Origin: an uncultured Lachnospiraceae bacterium | GTDB lineage: Bacteria; Bacillota; Clostridia; Lachnospirales; Lachnospiraceae | DNA: 64,000 nucleotides | NCBI GenBank assembly: GCA_944381405.1 | Contig: CALWLA010000002.1 | Location: 101,071 to 165,070 of the forward strand | Direction of reading: 5' to 3' | Part shown: piece by piece, positions 31,446 to 41,242 of the stretch | How positions within the stretch are numbered: the stretch's first letter is position 1 | Layout of the letters: every line of letters begins with the position of its first letter | Notes under the pieces: model-generated | The model's input: the letters and a program-made list of their open reading frames with translations, nothing else | Databases searched by the model: none | Told to the model about the DNA's origin: nothing | Translations under genes and position numbers: made by a program

Positions 31446-33551
31446 TTACCAGATCTCCGGCATCCGCTCCTGATACATGCCGTCCCCTTCCTGGATATCA
31501 TACAGATCCCGGAAGGCCTGCTGGGCGGAAAGCACTGCGTTGGTACGGATCTTTGCAGGGGCGTGACTGTCGATGGCGACGATCTGCGCCAGATATTCCT
31601 CCCGGTCCTTTGTGGCCCAGCTAACGGCATAGGCTTCATAAACCTTTTCCAGATCATACCCTTTTTCCTGGGCGATCTGGGTGATACAGGACACCGCTCC
31701 GAGATCGGCAATGTTTTCCCCGACGGTCTGCGCGCCGTTGATCCGCTTGCCGTCGATCTCCATGCCGTCGTAATAAAGGATGACCTCTTCCGCCAGCTCC
31801 TGAAAATGCGCCTTGTCCTCCTGGGTCCACCAGTCCCGCAGTTTGCCTTTTTCATCAAACTGGGAACCGGCGGTATCGAAGGCATGGGTGATCTCATGGG
31901 CGATCACATCTCCGATTCCCCCCAGATTTTCCTCCGGGGATGCCGCAGGATCATAATAAGGAGGACACAGGATCCCGGCCAGCAGATTGATGCTGTTATC
32001 CTGCGGAGCATAATAAGCGTTCACCGTCTGGGGCGTCATGTACCAGGTATCCTTGTCCACCGGCTCATTCCGGGTCTCAAAGACGTGATCCGCAGAGGCC
32101 TTGTGGCAGGCAAGGAAATTGTCGATATAAAGTCCCCCTTCCTCCGGGACCGACAGCCTGAGCTCATAAAGATCCTGAGGCCATTTCTCCGGATGGCCGA
32201 TCCGGACCGTCATTTCCTCCAGCTTTTTATCCGCCTCTGCCTTTGTTTCGTCGCTCATCCAGTCCAGGGCAGAGATCCGTCTGTGGTAGACGTCGATGAC
32301 CTGGTCTACGATCTCCGCTACCCCATGGATGGTTTCTTCCGGAAAATACTGCTGGCAGTACAGCCTTCCGCATTGAAATCCCAGCGGCGCCTGTATATCC
32401 TGGGAAAGCCTCTCCTCAAAGGGCGTGGTCTCCTCCATTCCGGCAGACTTGGCTTCGTATTCCATCATTGCCTCGAAGCTGTCCATATCCCGGTAAGCCG
32501 CGGTATCCTTCCGGGCGCAAAGCTTCACATACTCTTTCATCACCGGAAGATTTTCCTCAGTCATAAGAGCCGCTATAGTCTTTACAAGCTGTACGTCCGT
32601 GACGCAGATCTGTTCCTCGGGCTCCGCCCCGTAGATATCCTGCAGCATATCGACGGTAATGGTTCCTGATACAAGCGTCTCCAGCTCCTTTGCGGTATAA
32701 AGATTGTATATCTTTTCCGGATTTAAGGTATCTGCCAGGGAAAGGGCGTTCTCCGCCAGCTGCCTCATGATTCCTGCAACCTGCTCGGCCACGTCCGAGG
32801 CTTCTTCCTTGGAATATCCGTCCGCAATACACAGCTCCTTCAGATAGTCCTTGAAATATCCCACCTGGGCCTGGTTTGCGGGATCGTCGGAAAACCAGAT
32901 CTCTTTTTGGAGTCCGGTATCCGCCGCATACATCTCCAGGATCTTTTTGTTTGAATCAATGAGATCCGCTGAATAAGTAAAGCCCGCAAGGGAAAAGAAC
33001 TCATAATTTCTGTTGAATTGCAGGCAGGCCCTCATGAGCTCCTCCGGCGTTTCCGCCGCGTCCACCTTTCCGAAAAATTCAGAGAGGATCTTTCCATCTC
33101 CCCCTGCATTTCTGGCCTCCTGATCCATGCCTGTCAGATACAGGGCCCGGATGTTGTTTTCATCGCTGCCCTTTTCCGAATCCGGATCTTCCGACACTGT
33201 TTTGATAATGGCATCGATCCGTTCCCGGCTCTCATCATCCAGAAGGGTCGGCCAGCTTTTAGAGCTTTCATCCGCTGCGATCTCCCATTGATCCAGCAAT
33301 GTTCCGTTTACCGCCTGGTAAAAATCGTCCTTCCGGGAAACCTCAGCCTCCTGCGGTTCCTCTGCCGCCTCCGCTTCGGCGGACGCCTCTGCCGGTTCCT
33401 CTGCTGTCTCTGCTTCAGCAGATGCCGCTGCCGTTTCCTGGGCTGTTACGCTTTCCTGAGGAAGCTCCTGCCCGCATCCATAGAGCGCCAGCGCAGCCAA
33501 AACAGCCAGAATCGCAGCTCTGCAGCTTCTGCCATGCAATTTTTTTTTCAT
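31446..33551 (-). CDS. M13 family zinc metallopeptidase (PepO/neprilysin type), lipoprotein
   Basis: A 701-residue exported peptidase. The signal peptide ends in a lipobox (LYGC) and is followed by an Ala/Glu-rich linker to about residue 75. The zinc site is VIAHEITHAFD (HExxH) with the third ligand in ENIADLGAVSC. The NAYYAPQDNSINLLAGILCPPYYD block is the conserved M13 substrate-binding region. M13 enzymes cut short peptides outside the cell. AGGAGG precedes the ATG. It begins 30 nt after lon and is probably co-transcribed with it. Confidence 0.93.
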   Translation of the reverse strand: MKKKLHGRSCRAAILAVLAALALYGCGQELPQESVTAQETAAASAEAETAEEPAEASAEAEAAEEPQEAEVSRKDDFYQAVNGTLLDQWEIAADESSKSWPTLLDDESRERIDAIIKTVSEDPDSEKGSDENNIRALYLTGMDQEARNAGGDGKILSEFFGKVDAAETPEELMRACLQFNRNYEFFSLAGFTYSADLIDSNKKILEMYAADTGLQKEIWFSDDPANQAQVGYFKDYLKELCIADGYSKEEASDVAEQVAGIMRQLAENALSLADTLNPEKIYNLYTAKELETLVSGTITVDMLQDIYGAEPEEQICVTDVQLVKTIAALMTEENLPVMKEYVKLCARKDTAAYRDMDSFEAMMEYEAKSAGMEETTPFEERLSQDIQAPLGFQCGRLYCQQYFPEETIHGVAEIVDQVIDVYHRRISALDWMSDETKAEADKKLEEMTVRIGHPEKWPQDLYELRLSVPEEGGLYIDNFLACHKASADHVFETRNEPVDKDTWYMTPQTVNAYYAPQDNSINLLAGILCPPYYDPAASPEENLGGIGDVIAHEITHAFDTAGSQFDEKGKLRDWWTQEDKAHFQELAEEVILYYDGMEIDGKRINGAQTVGENIADLGAVSCITQIAQEKGYDLEKVYEAYAVSWATKDREEYLAQIVAIDSHAPAKIRTNAVLSAQQAFRDLYDIQEGDGMYQERMPEIW

Positions 33552-33580
33552 AAACGCCTCCTGCTATGATTCGTTATGGC

Positions 33581-35854
33581 CTATTTCTCATATATCCCTG
33601 TCTTTTCCAGCACCTCTTCCACCCGATGCAGAGGAAGGATGTGGAGATCCTTTTTGACCTCCTCCGCTACCTCCGGAAGATCGTCCATATTTTCCTCCGG
33701 TATGATCACCCGGCGGATCCCCGCCCGCTGGGCCGCCATCAGTTTTTCCGGCAGGCCTCCGATGGGCATCAGCACGCCCCGGAGAGAAACCTCTCCTGTC
33801 ATGGCCAGCTCCGGATCCACCGCCCTGCCTGTTACCAGAGAGGCCAGGGCCGTGGTGATGGTGATGCCTGCGGAGGGGCCGTCCTTTGGCACCGCACCGG
33901 CGGGGACGTGAATGTGGAGGTCGTTTTTCTCAAAGATCTCCGCCTCTTTCGGGAACATGCCTTTTATGAGGCTGACGGCGATCTGCACCGATTCCTTCAT
34001 CACATCCCCCAGCTGGCCGGTGATGATGACCTTGCCCTCTCCCTTTGTCAGGGCGGTCTCAATAAACAGGATCTCCCCGCCCGCCTGGGTCCAGGCAAGG
34101 CCGGTGACGATGCCGGGCTTTTTTTGTTCCAGCATCCGGTCATGGCGTATGGGAGACATTTCCAGAAGAGCCCTGAGATCCTTTTCGCCGATGGTGATTC
34201 GCTCCTGGCTGCCCTCTACGATCTTCACCGCAGCCGTCCGGCAGAGGGTATCCAGCCGGTTCTTGAGACCTCTGACGCCTGCCTCCATGGTATAATCGGA
34301 GATCACTGCCCGGATGGCCTCATCTGTGATCTCAAGCTGCTCCGGCTTGATTCCCGCCTTTTCCAGAGCCTTTGGCAGCAGATGCCGCTTTGCGATCTGG
34401 AATTTTTCCAGAGCGGAATACCCCGGGAAGGAAATGGTTTCCATCCGGTTCAAAAGGGGCTCCGGAATGGTGTCTGTGGTATTGGCGGTGCAGACGAAGA
34501 GCACGTCGGACAGATCGTAGGGCACGTTCATGTAATGGTCGGTAAAATTGGTGTTCTGCTCCGGATCCAGCACCTCCAGAAGGGCCCCGGAGGGGTCTCC
34601 GTTATAATCCCGCACCAGCTTGTCCACCTCGTCCAGCACCACCACAGGATTGGAAGCGCCGCTGCGCTTGATGCCCTCCATGATCCGGCCCGGCATGGCG
34701 CCGATGTAGGTCCTTCTGTGGCCCCGGATCTCCGCCTCGTCCCGGATGCCGCCCAGGCTGATGCGCACATACTTCCGCTTCAGGGCCCTGGCGATGCTCT
34801 GGCCGATGCTGGTCTTTCCGGTTCCCGGAGCACCTACAAACAGCAGGATGGATCCGGACTGTTTCTGATTGAGGGCCATCACGGCGATCTGCTGGATGAT
34901 GCGTTCCTTTGTCTTTTTCAGGCCGTAATGGTCTTCGTCCAGCACTGCCCTGGCCTCTCCGAGGTCGATCTTTGACGGAGGCTCCTTTTTCCATTTGAGG
35001 CTGGTGACAAAGTCCAGGTAATCGTAGAGAAGGCCATATTCGTGGCCGTCCTTTCCCTCCTGCCGCATGCGGTTCAATACCTTTTCCGCCTCCGCCTTTG
35101 CCGCCTCGTTCATGCCTGCAGTGCGGATCTTTTCCTCGAAGCGCCGCACGTCGGAGACGTTTTCCGGATGCAGTTCGTCCAGCTCCTTCTGCAGAAAATC
35201 GATCTGTTTTTTCAGAGCCTGTTCCCGGTACAGCTTTTCATCCTTTTCCTGCTGGGCGCTTTTGGCCTCGTCCGTCACCTTGAAAAGCTGCAGGGATTCA
35301 TAAAAGGCCTTTTCCATGAGCTCCGTGCGTTTTGTCACGGAATCCTCCTGCAGGATGGCGTATTTTTCCTCGTCGGAAAACCGCAGGATCCCTGAGGTAA
35401 AGGTGATGATCTCGTTCATGTTTTTCCAGCGGAGCATGTAGCTGCCCTCTCCCTGCATCCACCGGGTACCCTTTAAGGTCTTGAGCATCTCCGCCCGCAT
35501 CCGCTGGAACCGTTCCTTCCGCTCGTCGGGATCCAGGTCCTCGATGTCCGGCCGCAGCCGCATCTCCACATGGAAGCTTTTGCCCTCCACCTGCACGGAA
35601 TCCAGATTGACCCGATTGGTGGTGTGCACAAGCCCCCACTGGTTGTCTATGCTCTCCACCACGCCTCTGACGCCGATGGAGAAAACGTTTTCCGGCAATA
35701 TCTCGTCGCTGTCCTGTCCCTCCTTCAGCATGAGAAACAGCACCTTGTCCCCGGCTTCCACCGGCGTATCCGAAACGCTGTTCAGATAATCCAGCTGAAA
35801 ATAGCAGGACACGTCAGGAAGGGTCAGGGAATTATAGCAGGGAATATAGATCAT
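33581..35854 (-). CDS. lon: ATP-dependent Lon protease
   Basis: From the ATG at 35854 (AAGGAGG upstream) it has 757 residues: an N-terminal substrate-binding domain (IYIPCYNSLTLPDV), a coiled-coil segment, an AAA+ domain with Walker A GAPGTGKT and Walker B VVLDEVDKL, and a LonA-type protease domain. The protease domain has the catalytic Ser in PKDGPSAGIT and the Lys in the later GGLPEKLMAAQRAG block. It degrades misfolded and regulatory proteins in the cytoplasm. The N-terminal domain begins with an unusual IYIPCYNSLTLPDVSCYF in place of the common LPLRGLVVFPG-like start. Confidence 0.95.
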   Translation of the reverse strand: MIYIPCYNSLTLPDVSCYFQLDYLNSVSDTPVEAGDKVLFLMLKEGQDSDEILPENVFSIGVRGVVESIDNQWGLVHTTNRVNLDSVQVEGKSFHVEMRLRPDIEDLDPDERKERFQRMRAEMLKTLKGTRWMQGEGSYMLRWKNMNEIITFTSGILRFSDEEKYAILQEDSVTKRTELMEKAFYESLQLFKVTDEAKSAQQEKDEKLYREQALKKQIDFLQKELDELHPENVSDVRRFEEKIRTAGMNEAAKAEAEKVLNRMRQEGKDGHEYGLLYDYLDFVTSLKWKKEPPSKIDLGEARAVLDEDHYGLKKTKERIIQQIAVMALNQKQSGSILLFVGAPGTGKTSIGQSIARALKRKYVRISLGGIRDEAEIRGHRRTYIGAMPGRIMEGIKRSGASNPVVVLDEVDKLVRDYNGDPSGALLEVLDPEQNTNFTDHYMNVPYDLSDVLFVCTANTTDTIPEPLLNRMETISFPGYSALEKFQIAKRHLLPKALEKAGIKPEQLEITDEAIRAVISDYTMEAGVRGLKNRLDTLCRTAAVKIVEGSQERITIGEKDLRALLEMSPIRHDRMLEQKKPGIVTGLAWTQAGGEILFIETALTKGEGKVIITGQLGDVMKESVQIAVSLIKGMFPKEAEIFEKNDLHIHVPAGAVPKDGPSAGITITTALASLVTGRAVDPELAMTGEVSLRGVLMPIGGLPEKLMAAQRAGIRRVIIPEENMDDLPEVAEEVKKDLHILPLHRVEEVLEKTGIYEK

Positions 35855-35985
35855 GATCAGCGCCTCCTTTTGACTCGTTATGATTATCATACCATACAGC
35901 AGTGGTTTATGATATAATCTGTTGAAAAGTGTCTGATTTCAGAATCAAAAAAATGAAAGGAAAAACCGTCGGGAGAGGTACTTCG

Positions 35986-37344
35986 ATGAACTCTACAGAA
36001 TTATTTTCCAAAACTTCCCCCTTAAAGCTTTTCTTCACCGCTTCCATCCCGGGGGCTGTCAGCATGTTTGCTTCGGCGCTCTACTATACCATCGAAGGGA
36101 TATTCGTAGGCCATTTCCTGGGAGAGACGGCCTTTGCCGCGCTTAATCTCGCGCTGCCCTTTGTCATCATCAACTTTTCTCTGGCTGACCTGATCGGCGT
36201 GGGTTCCTCCGTGCCTATATCCATCTTCCTCGGCAGCGGAAGAAAGCTCAGGGCGGATATCATTTTCACCAGCGCCTGTATCATGATCCTTGTCACTGGA
36301 ACGCTCCTTGGGGGAGTCCTTTATTTTTCTGCGCCGCTTCTCATGAGCCTCATGGGGGCAGAAGGAGAATTTGCCCGGCTTGCGGTGGAATACCTGCGGG
36401 TGTACGCGATCTGTTCGCCTCTTACGACGATCCTGTTTGCGGTGGACAATTATCTGCGGATCTGCGGCTACATTCGCGGCAGCCTGTTCATCAACCTTTT
36501 TATGTCGTTTCTCTGCGTCGTTCTGGAGGTGCTCTTCCTGGGCGTCCTCCGCTTGGGACTCTGGGCGTCGGCTCTCGCCACCTGCAGCGGCATGGCCGTA
36601 AGCTCCGTCATGGCATTTATTCCCTTTTTCAGGGGCAAGGCGCTGCTGCGCTTCCGGCGTCCGATCTTTACCATAAAGATGATCCGGCAGATCATCGCCT
36701 GCGGAACGCCCAATTTTCTCAACAACATTGCCGGAAGGATCGCCTCGATCCTCTTTAACACGATCCTGGTACGCATGGGTGGCGAGGCTGCTGTATCCGT
36801 TTATGGGATCCTGATGTTTGCAGAGGGCCTGATACAGCCCCTCCTGTATGGAATGTGCGATGCGCTGCAGCCTGCAGTCGGTTTCAATTATGGGGCAGGC
36901 CAATATGGCAGGGTGAGATCCATTGAAAAATGCTGCTTTATTTCCAGCGCCGTGATCTCCCTGGCTTCCATATTCCTCATTTTCCTTTTCCCGGAACAGC
37001 TGACCAGGCTCTTTGTATCGGAGCCCGGTCCCGGCATGCTCGCCATGTCGGTTTCCGCCCTGCAGATGTTTGCCTTTACCTATGTGACCAGGTGGCTGTC
37101 CTTTGCGACCCAGAGCTATATGCTCGCCATCGGCAGATCCCGTCCTGCTTCCATCCTCTCGATCTCCACAGCGCTGCTGTTTCCGGTGCTGCTGATCCTG
37201 CTGCTCTGGCCCCTGGGCCTTACCGGGATCTGGCTGAACTTTCCTGCCACCTCCCTCTGCGCTGCCGTCATGGCCGCCGTTATCCTGAAGCGAAATCCTC
37301 TCGGACCTGGGGACGCCGCATCGCAGGCGGGTAATCTTTCGTAA
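35986..37344 (+). CDS. MATE family multidrug efflux transporter
   Basis: About 452 residues and 12 membrane helices in two homologous halves, a cation-coupled exporter of drugs or metabolites. The N-terminal FTASIPGAVSMFASALYYTIEGIFVGHFLG and the FNYGAGQYGRVR motif in the second half are MATE landmarks. I chose the ATG at 35986 (MNSTELF, AGAGG upstream); ATGs at 35929 and 35953 would add up to 19 residues. It is divergent from lon, and TATAAT at about 35911 is a probable -10 element. Confidence 0.92.
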   Translation: MNSTELFSKTSPLKLFFTASIPGAVSMFASALYYTIEGIFVGHFLGETAFAALNLALPFVIINFSLADLIGVGSSVPISIFLGSGRKLRADIIFTSACIMILVTGTLLGGVLYFSAPLLMSLMGAEGEFARLAVEYLRVYAICSPLTTILFAVDNYLRICGYIRGSLFINLFMSFLCVVLEVLFLGVLRLGLWASALATCSGMAVSSVMAFIPFFRGKALLRFRRPIFTIKMIRQIIACGTPNFLNNIAGRIASILFNTILVRMGGEAAVSVYGILMFAEGLIQPLLYGMCDALQPAVGFNYGAGQYGRVRSIEKCCFISSAVISLASIFLIFLFPEQLTRLFVSEPGPGMLAMSVSALQMFAFTYVTRWLSFATQSYMLAIGRSRPASILSISTALLFPVLLILLLWPLGLTGIWLNFPATSLCAAVMAAVILKRNPLGPGDAASQAGNLS

Positions 37345-37377
37345 GCTGACAGAGCCGCCAGAAAAACCTGGGCACTA

Positions 37378-37551
37378 TCAGATCTCATACCCATATTGTT
37401 TCGCGATCTCATGCAGCTCCTGCTCATCCGCCCCGATAACTCTGCCTTCGTCCAGCAGCATGGCACCCATACCTGCCGCCGCTCCGGCATAAATATCGTT
37501 TAAGATGGTGCTTCTGAGATTTTCCGCGTCGTCATTATAAGGCTCGCACAT
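37378..37551 (-). CDS. Small conserved-looking protein of unknown function
   Basis: A 57-codon frame begins MCEPYNDDAENLRSTIL and ends EIAKQYGYEI. AGGAGG lies 7 nt before the ATG, which supports real translation. It contains an AGAAAGMGAMLLDE core and a DEQELHEIAKQYG tail that look like a short helical protein. There is no signal peptide or membrane segment. It lies between the MATE gene and a decayed gene, each in the opposite or same orientation without overlap. Function unknown. Confidence 0.6.
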   Translation of the reverse strand: MCEPYNDDAENLRSTILNDIYAGAAAGMGAMLLDEGRVIGADEQELHEIAKQYGYEI

Positions 37552-37570
37552 ATCCGTTTCCTCCTGAAAA

Positions 37571-38621
37571 TTATTTTAATTTATATATTCTATTTCTGTT
37601 TCCGCCTTCTGTTATAATAATCCCGTTTTTAATCAATTCATTCAGGTAATCACGGGCTCTCGATGGTTTCAACTCAACATATTCGGCTATTTCCGAAGAT
37701 TTTGCTTCTGCATGATCGGTAAGATATTCGATGATTTTTCTCAACTTTTCATCTTTTATTGATGTCCTTTTATCGCCGATTTTTATCGCCGATTTTTTAT
37801 CGCCGATTTTTTATCGCCGATTTTTTGGAAATTAAGCTGTAATTTTATGCGTTCCGGTTCAAATGTTTCTATCAATTGAGGCTCTTCAAATCCATTCTGG
37901 TTCCAGACAGAAAAGATACTGGGAATTCCGCTTCCTGAACGTTCTCCAATATCGATCAAATTAAAGAACTTAAGAATAACTGCATTTCTCGGATCAGATA
38001 TTCCTCCGCTCTTTGCCGCATCGATTTCGATTCTGAAGCCTCCCACACATGCCCTGGTTTTGAAAGCCTCATCCTTTGCCTGTAGCTTCTGATACTCTCA
38101 GGATTAAGTACATCAGCACTCATTTCACTGATAATCAACATATCCTGTGTTCTAACCGAAGCGTCTCTTACCATCGCCTGATACTGTTCTTTTGTACAGC
38201 GATAATCTCCCTCTCCATCTCTGCGATAGGTATTTAACGGATTTCCATCAAGATAAACCGGACGATAAGCCCGGTCAGCCCTTGGAACATTGATCACAAT
38301 GATCTGTTTTCCATCGATATCCTGGGCGAATACATCCTTATGGGATAAAAGATTGACGCTTACCTTCTTCTGATTGTTGACAGTATCCCAGAACTGCTTC
38401 ATCAATTTGTCCGCATTCGGTAACCCCACAACATCCAGCGTTTTATCTTCTTTTTCAACAACACCAAGCAATATTACCCCGCCTAACGTATTGGCAAAGG
38501 CTGAATATGTCTCCCAAATACTTTCTGGGAGGCCACCCTGTGCTTTTTTTGCCTCTATACGATTATTCTCTCTGTATAATCCCAAATTCATAAAGTCCAG
38601 CATAGCCTTAACAGCCTCCAA
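37571..38621 (-). pseudogene. Decayed AlbA_2-type ATP/DNA-binding protein with C-terminal winged helix
   Basis: The first 200 codons from 38621 encode an AlbA_2 (Schlafen-like) domain: RIEAKKAQGGLPESIWETYSAFANTLGG and GNPLNTYRRDGEGDY. At about 38050 the frame is lost, and roughly 190 residues of the usual middle are missing. A second frame (38046-37783) resumes with the conserved GGFRIEIDAAKSGGISDPRN and IGERSGSGIPSIF blocks. It ends inside a tandem repeat (37772-37821). A third frame after the repeat (to 37571) encodes a winged helix, EKLRKIIEYLTDHAEAKSSEIAEYVEL. The internal deletion marks it as a pseudogene. The repeat adds a further frame change. Confidence 0.85.
37768..37827. repeat. 13/14-nt tandem repeat (ATCGCCGATTTTTT)
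   Basis: Four copies begin at 37772, 37785, 37799 and 37813, spaced by 13, 14 and 14 nt. The total offset of 41 nt is out of frame; losing one 14-nt copy leaves 27 nt, which is in frame. Confidence 0.9.
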
Positions 38622-38788
38622 AAAGTGTTTCTGTATCAGATTATATCATGCCCGCCGTCTCCGGAAAAGCATAAACATAGGCCATTGCTCCGCAGTCTCC
38701 CACCACTTTGCAACGGCCCATGCTTTTTTCACGTTTTATGCTTTTGTATTTTTAGGCTTTTTCTGTGTTTTCGTATGCCACGCGCCTT

Positions 38789-39883
38789 TTATTCAACCTT
38801 TCTTTCCCGTCCCAGGGCATCCGCCGCTTTGATGGCGGCGTAGAGCTGATCCGGCGTCACATCTGCCACCATGTTATGAATCGACTCCCCTTCTGCGCAG
38901 GCCTTTTCAGCAATCACTTGAATCTGCGCTTCTTCCGTAATACCGATCTCCGCAAGGGTGACAGGGAGTCCAACCTCCAGGCAGAAATCCTGAACCTGCC
39001 GGAATTCTTCCTTTGTAGCCCGCTCCAGAACAAGCTGTACAAGGGTCCCGAAGGCCACGCAGTTCCCGTGGGGCGCGCTGTGACCGCCCAGGGCTGTCAG
39101 ACCGTTATAGAAGGAATGGGCCACTGCCAGACCTCCGTTATCCGCACCAACGCCTGACAGATAGACATTGGCCTCTATCACCGCCTCCAAAGCAGGCGTC
39201 ACCACCTGGAGTTCACAGGCAGTTTTTGCGGCCTTGCCGTATTCCCGCAGGGTATCATAGCAAAGCCTGCAAAGGGCCATGGCTGAACGGGTGATACCGC
39301 CGTTTTCCAGGCTGGGAGCGTCCGTCCGGTCACAAGCTCTGGCCTCAAAGTAAGTTCCCAGAGCATCTCCCATACCTGCCACCAAAAAACTTACCGGCGC
39401 ATGGGCGATGATCTCGCTGTCTACGATCACCGCTTCTGGATTCTTGGGATAAAAGAGATAGCTGTTGAAGGTCTTGTCGTCGTTATAGATCACGGAAAGT
39501 CCGGTACAGGGAGCGTCCGTGGCTACCACCGTGGGAACGATCACCACCGGAAGCTTCGCATAGTAGGCTGTAGCTTTTGCCGTATCGATGGCTGAACCGC
39601 CGCCTACGCCAACCACAACGTTGATGTCGTTTTCCTCTACCAGCTTTTTCATCCGCTCTATCTCTCCGACGCTGGAAACGCCGCCGAAGATCTCATACTG
39701 CCGGTAGTCCTCCTTCCCCTGATAGCTTTCCTCGATCTTGTCATGGCAGGACTGATAACCGCTATGGGAGCAGATGAAAAGCCACCTGTTTCCCAGGTCC
39801 TTCATTTCCTCGTGAAAATGCAGCAGAGCATCCTTTCCCTGCACATATTTCTGTGGCGCACGCATCATTCTTAATCTGAGCAT
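38789..39883 (-). CDS. gldA: Glycerol dehydrogenase family protein
   Basis: An iron-containing-type alcohol dehydrogenase that oxidises glycerol to dihydroxyacetone with NAD. From the ATG at 39883 (AGGAGG, 9 nt) it has 364 residues. The NAD site is VGVGGGSAIDTAK. The zinc ligands expected for GldA appear as Asp in GMGDALGTYFE, His in VAHSFYNGLTALGGHSAPHG and the later His of the same block. The substrate could be another small polyol. It is monocistronic with an inverted-repeat operator candidate at its promoter. Confidence 0.92.
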   Translation of the reverse strand: MLRLRMMRAPQKYVQGKDALLHFHEEMKDLGNRWLFICSHSGYQSCHDKIEESYQGKEDYRQYEIFGGVSSVGEIERMKKLVEENDINVVVGVGGGSAIDTAKATAYYAKLPVVIVPTVVATDAPCTGLSVIYNDDKTFNSYLFYPKNPEAVIVDSEIIAHAPVSFLVAGMGDALGTYFEARACDRTDAPSLENGGITRSAMALCRLCYDTLREYGKAAKTACELQVVTPALEAVIEANVYLSGVGADNGGLAVAHSFYNGLTALGGHSAPHGNCVAFGTLVQLVLERATKEEFRQVQDFCLEVGLPVTLAEIGITEEAQIQVIAEKACAEGESIHNMVADVTPDQLYAAIKAADALGRERKVE

Positions 39884-39943
39884 CCTTTTGTCCTCCTGTG
39901 TTTTTATTACCATGACTTCGATCTTTTTCGATTCTGTCAGGCG

Positions 39944-39971
39944 AAAGATTGTTATTTTTTTATCAATCTTT
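39944..39971 (-). promoter_or_regulatory. Operator-like inverted repeat at the gldA promoter
   Basis: AAAGATTG and CAATCTTT are separated by 12 nt. They lie just downstream of a minus-strand TATAAT at 39979-39984, so a bound protein would block transcription. Confidence 0.4.
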
Positions 39972-40060
39972 ATCTCTTATTATAGTCGTTTTTCAGAAGA
40001 ATCAAATCCTAAATCCTGACAAAAATTTCACAAAATAAAGTCCCTTTTTTCTAAAAATGC

Positions 40061-40096
40061 ATAAAAGAACGCAGCCACATTTCTGCGCTGCGTTCT
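40061..40096 (-). terminator. Terminator of the 40145-41149 lipoprotein gene
   Basis: AGAACGCAGC/GCTGCGTTCT stem followed by TTTTAT on the minus strand. Confidence 0.85.
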
Positions 40097-40144
40097 ACCG
40101 GCTGACCGCTTTCAGGTCATCTTTTAAAAAACTTTTTTCTGTAA

Positions 40145-41149
40145 TCAATAATTGATTCCCGTTATTCCAAGAGCGCCGTCCCTGACTCCGAAAACGATAT
40201 TTGCACCGCTTCCGTCCGTCAGCACAAAGCCTGCCCTGCTGGGCTCCAGATTCGCAGTGTCCGCCGAAGCCACCGACTGCAAAAGTTCCTCCGTAAATAT
40301 CCTTTCTGATCCAAGGGCCAGAAAGTCCTCCCTCGTCTCCACGCCCCCGATCTCCGGAAGACCAACATATACGGGAAATCCGCTGAGGTCTGCCAGCTTT
40401 TCCAGGTCTTTTTCTGCCACGGCTGTTTTGATTTCCTCCGCAAAGCTGGCTGCCGCCTGGCTGTCAACCGCGAAATTATCCGCATAGCCTGTGGTTTCCT
40501 CCGCATCGTTCTGCGCTGCGGTCTGCTCCTTTGCAGCACTGGCCTGGTCCAGTTCTCCCACTGCAGGCTGCAGGCTCACGGACAGGATGTCCTTCATCTG
40601 GTGCATGGAAGCCGCCAGCCCGTCTCCCCTCCAGCGGTAATTTTTGCTGCCGCCCTCGGAGGTTTCGCCGTCGATGACCGGGCTTTCCTTCATGAACTCC
40701 GTAACCCGGCTTTCCCAAGCCTTTGCTTCCTCCTCTGTCACATCCCGGTTGCCGTTTACGATCCATATGGAAATGGATTCTACCGTTTTATCCGCTCCGC
40801 AGGTGGTAAAGACCTGACAGCTTTCTCCGTATAGATCTACCGTATATATTCGTCCGATATAAAAACTCTTGTCCTCTGTCCAGTTTTCCGCGCCGCCGCC
40901 GAAAAGTTCCGCTGTGTCCTCATCCTTCATTCCCAGCAAAGCGGCAACGTCCTGCAATCCTGCTTCCTGCACCTCGGTCTGAACCGTCACCTCCGGCGTT
41001 TCAGCCTGAGAGAGCGCTTTCCCCGTTTCATTCGTTTCTTCCAGCACAACGGCCGTCTCTGGGGAAGCCTCCGTTTTCTCGCTGCCACACCCTGCCGCAA
41101 GGCAAACCGTAAGGCCCGCTGCCAATAAATAGGTCCATTTTCTTTTCAT
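40145..41149 (-). CDS. Lipoprotein of unknown function
   Basis: A 334-residue lipoprotein with signal peptide and LAAGC lipobox (Cys21). An acidic, Thr/Glu-rich linker runs to about residue 65. The first globular part contains DVAALLGMKDEDTAELFGGGAENW and looks like a small alpha/beta domain. A second part after residue 240 (FAEEIKTAVAEKDLEKLADLSGFPVYVGL) resembles domains found in other clostridial surface lipoproteins, ending in FGVRDGALGITGINY. I do not recognise a characterised family. It is monocistronic with its own terminator. Confidence 0.75.
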   Translation of the reverse strand: MKRKWTYLLAAGLTVCLAAGCGSEKTEASPETAVVLEETNETGKALSQAETPEVTVQTEVQEAGLQDVAALLGMKDEDTAELFGGGAENWTEDKSFYIGRIYTVDLYGESCQVFTTCGADKTVESISIWIVNGNRDVTEEEAKAWESRVTEFMKESPVIDGETSEGGSKNYRWRGDGLAASMHQMKDILSVSLQPAVGELDQASAAKEQTAAQNDAEETTGYADNFAVDSQAAASFAEEIKTAVAEKDLEKLADLSGFPVYVGLPEIGGVETREDFLALGSERIFTEELLQSVASADTANLEPSRAGFVLTDGSGANIVFGVRDGALGITGINY

Positions 41150-41242
41150 AATCCTTCCCTCTCTTTATCTCTTATTTTGAAACTCCTAATGAATAGACTC
41201 TTTTGGGCCGCGAAAAGTTTTAAAAAGCAGATTTTTTTACTT

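Noticed and set aside
37768..37827. CRISPR-like array
   Set aside because: Units are 13-14 nt with no spacers, so this is a simple tandem repeat.
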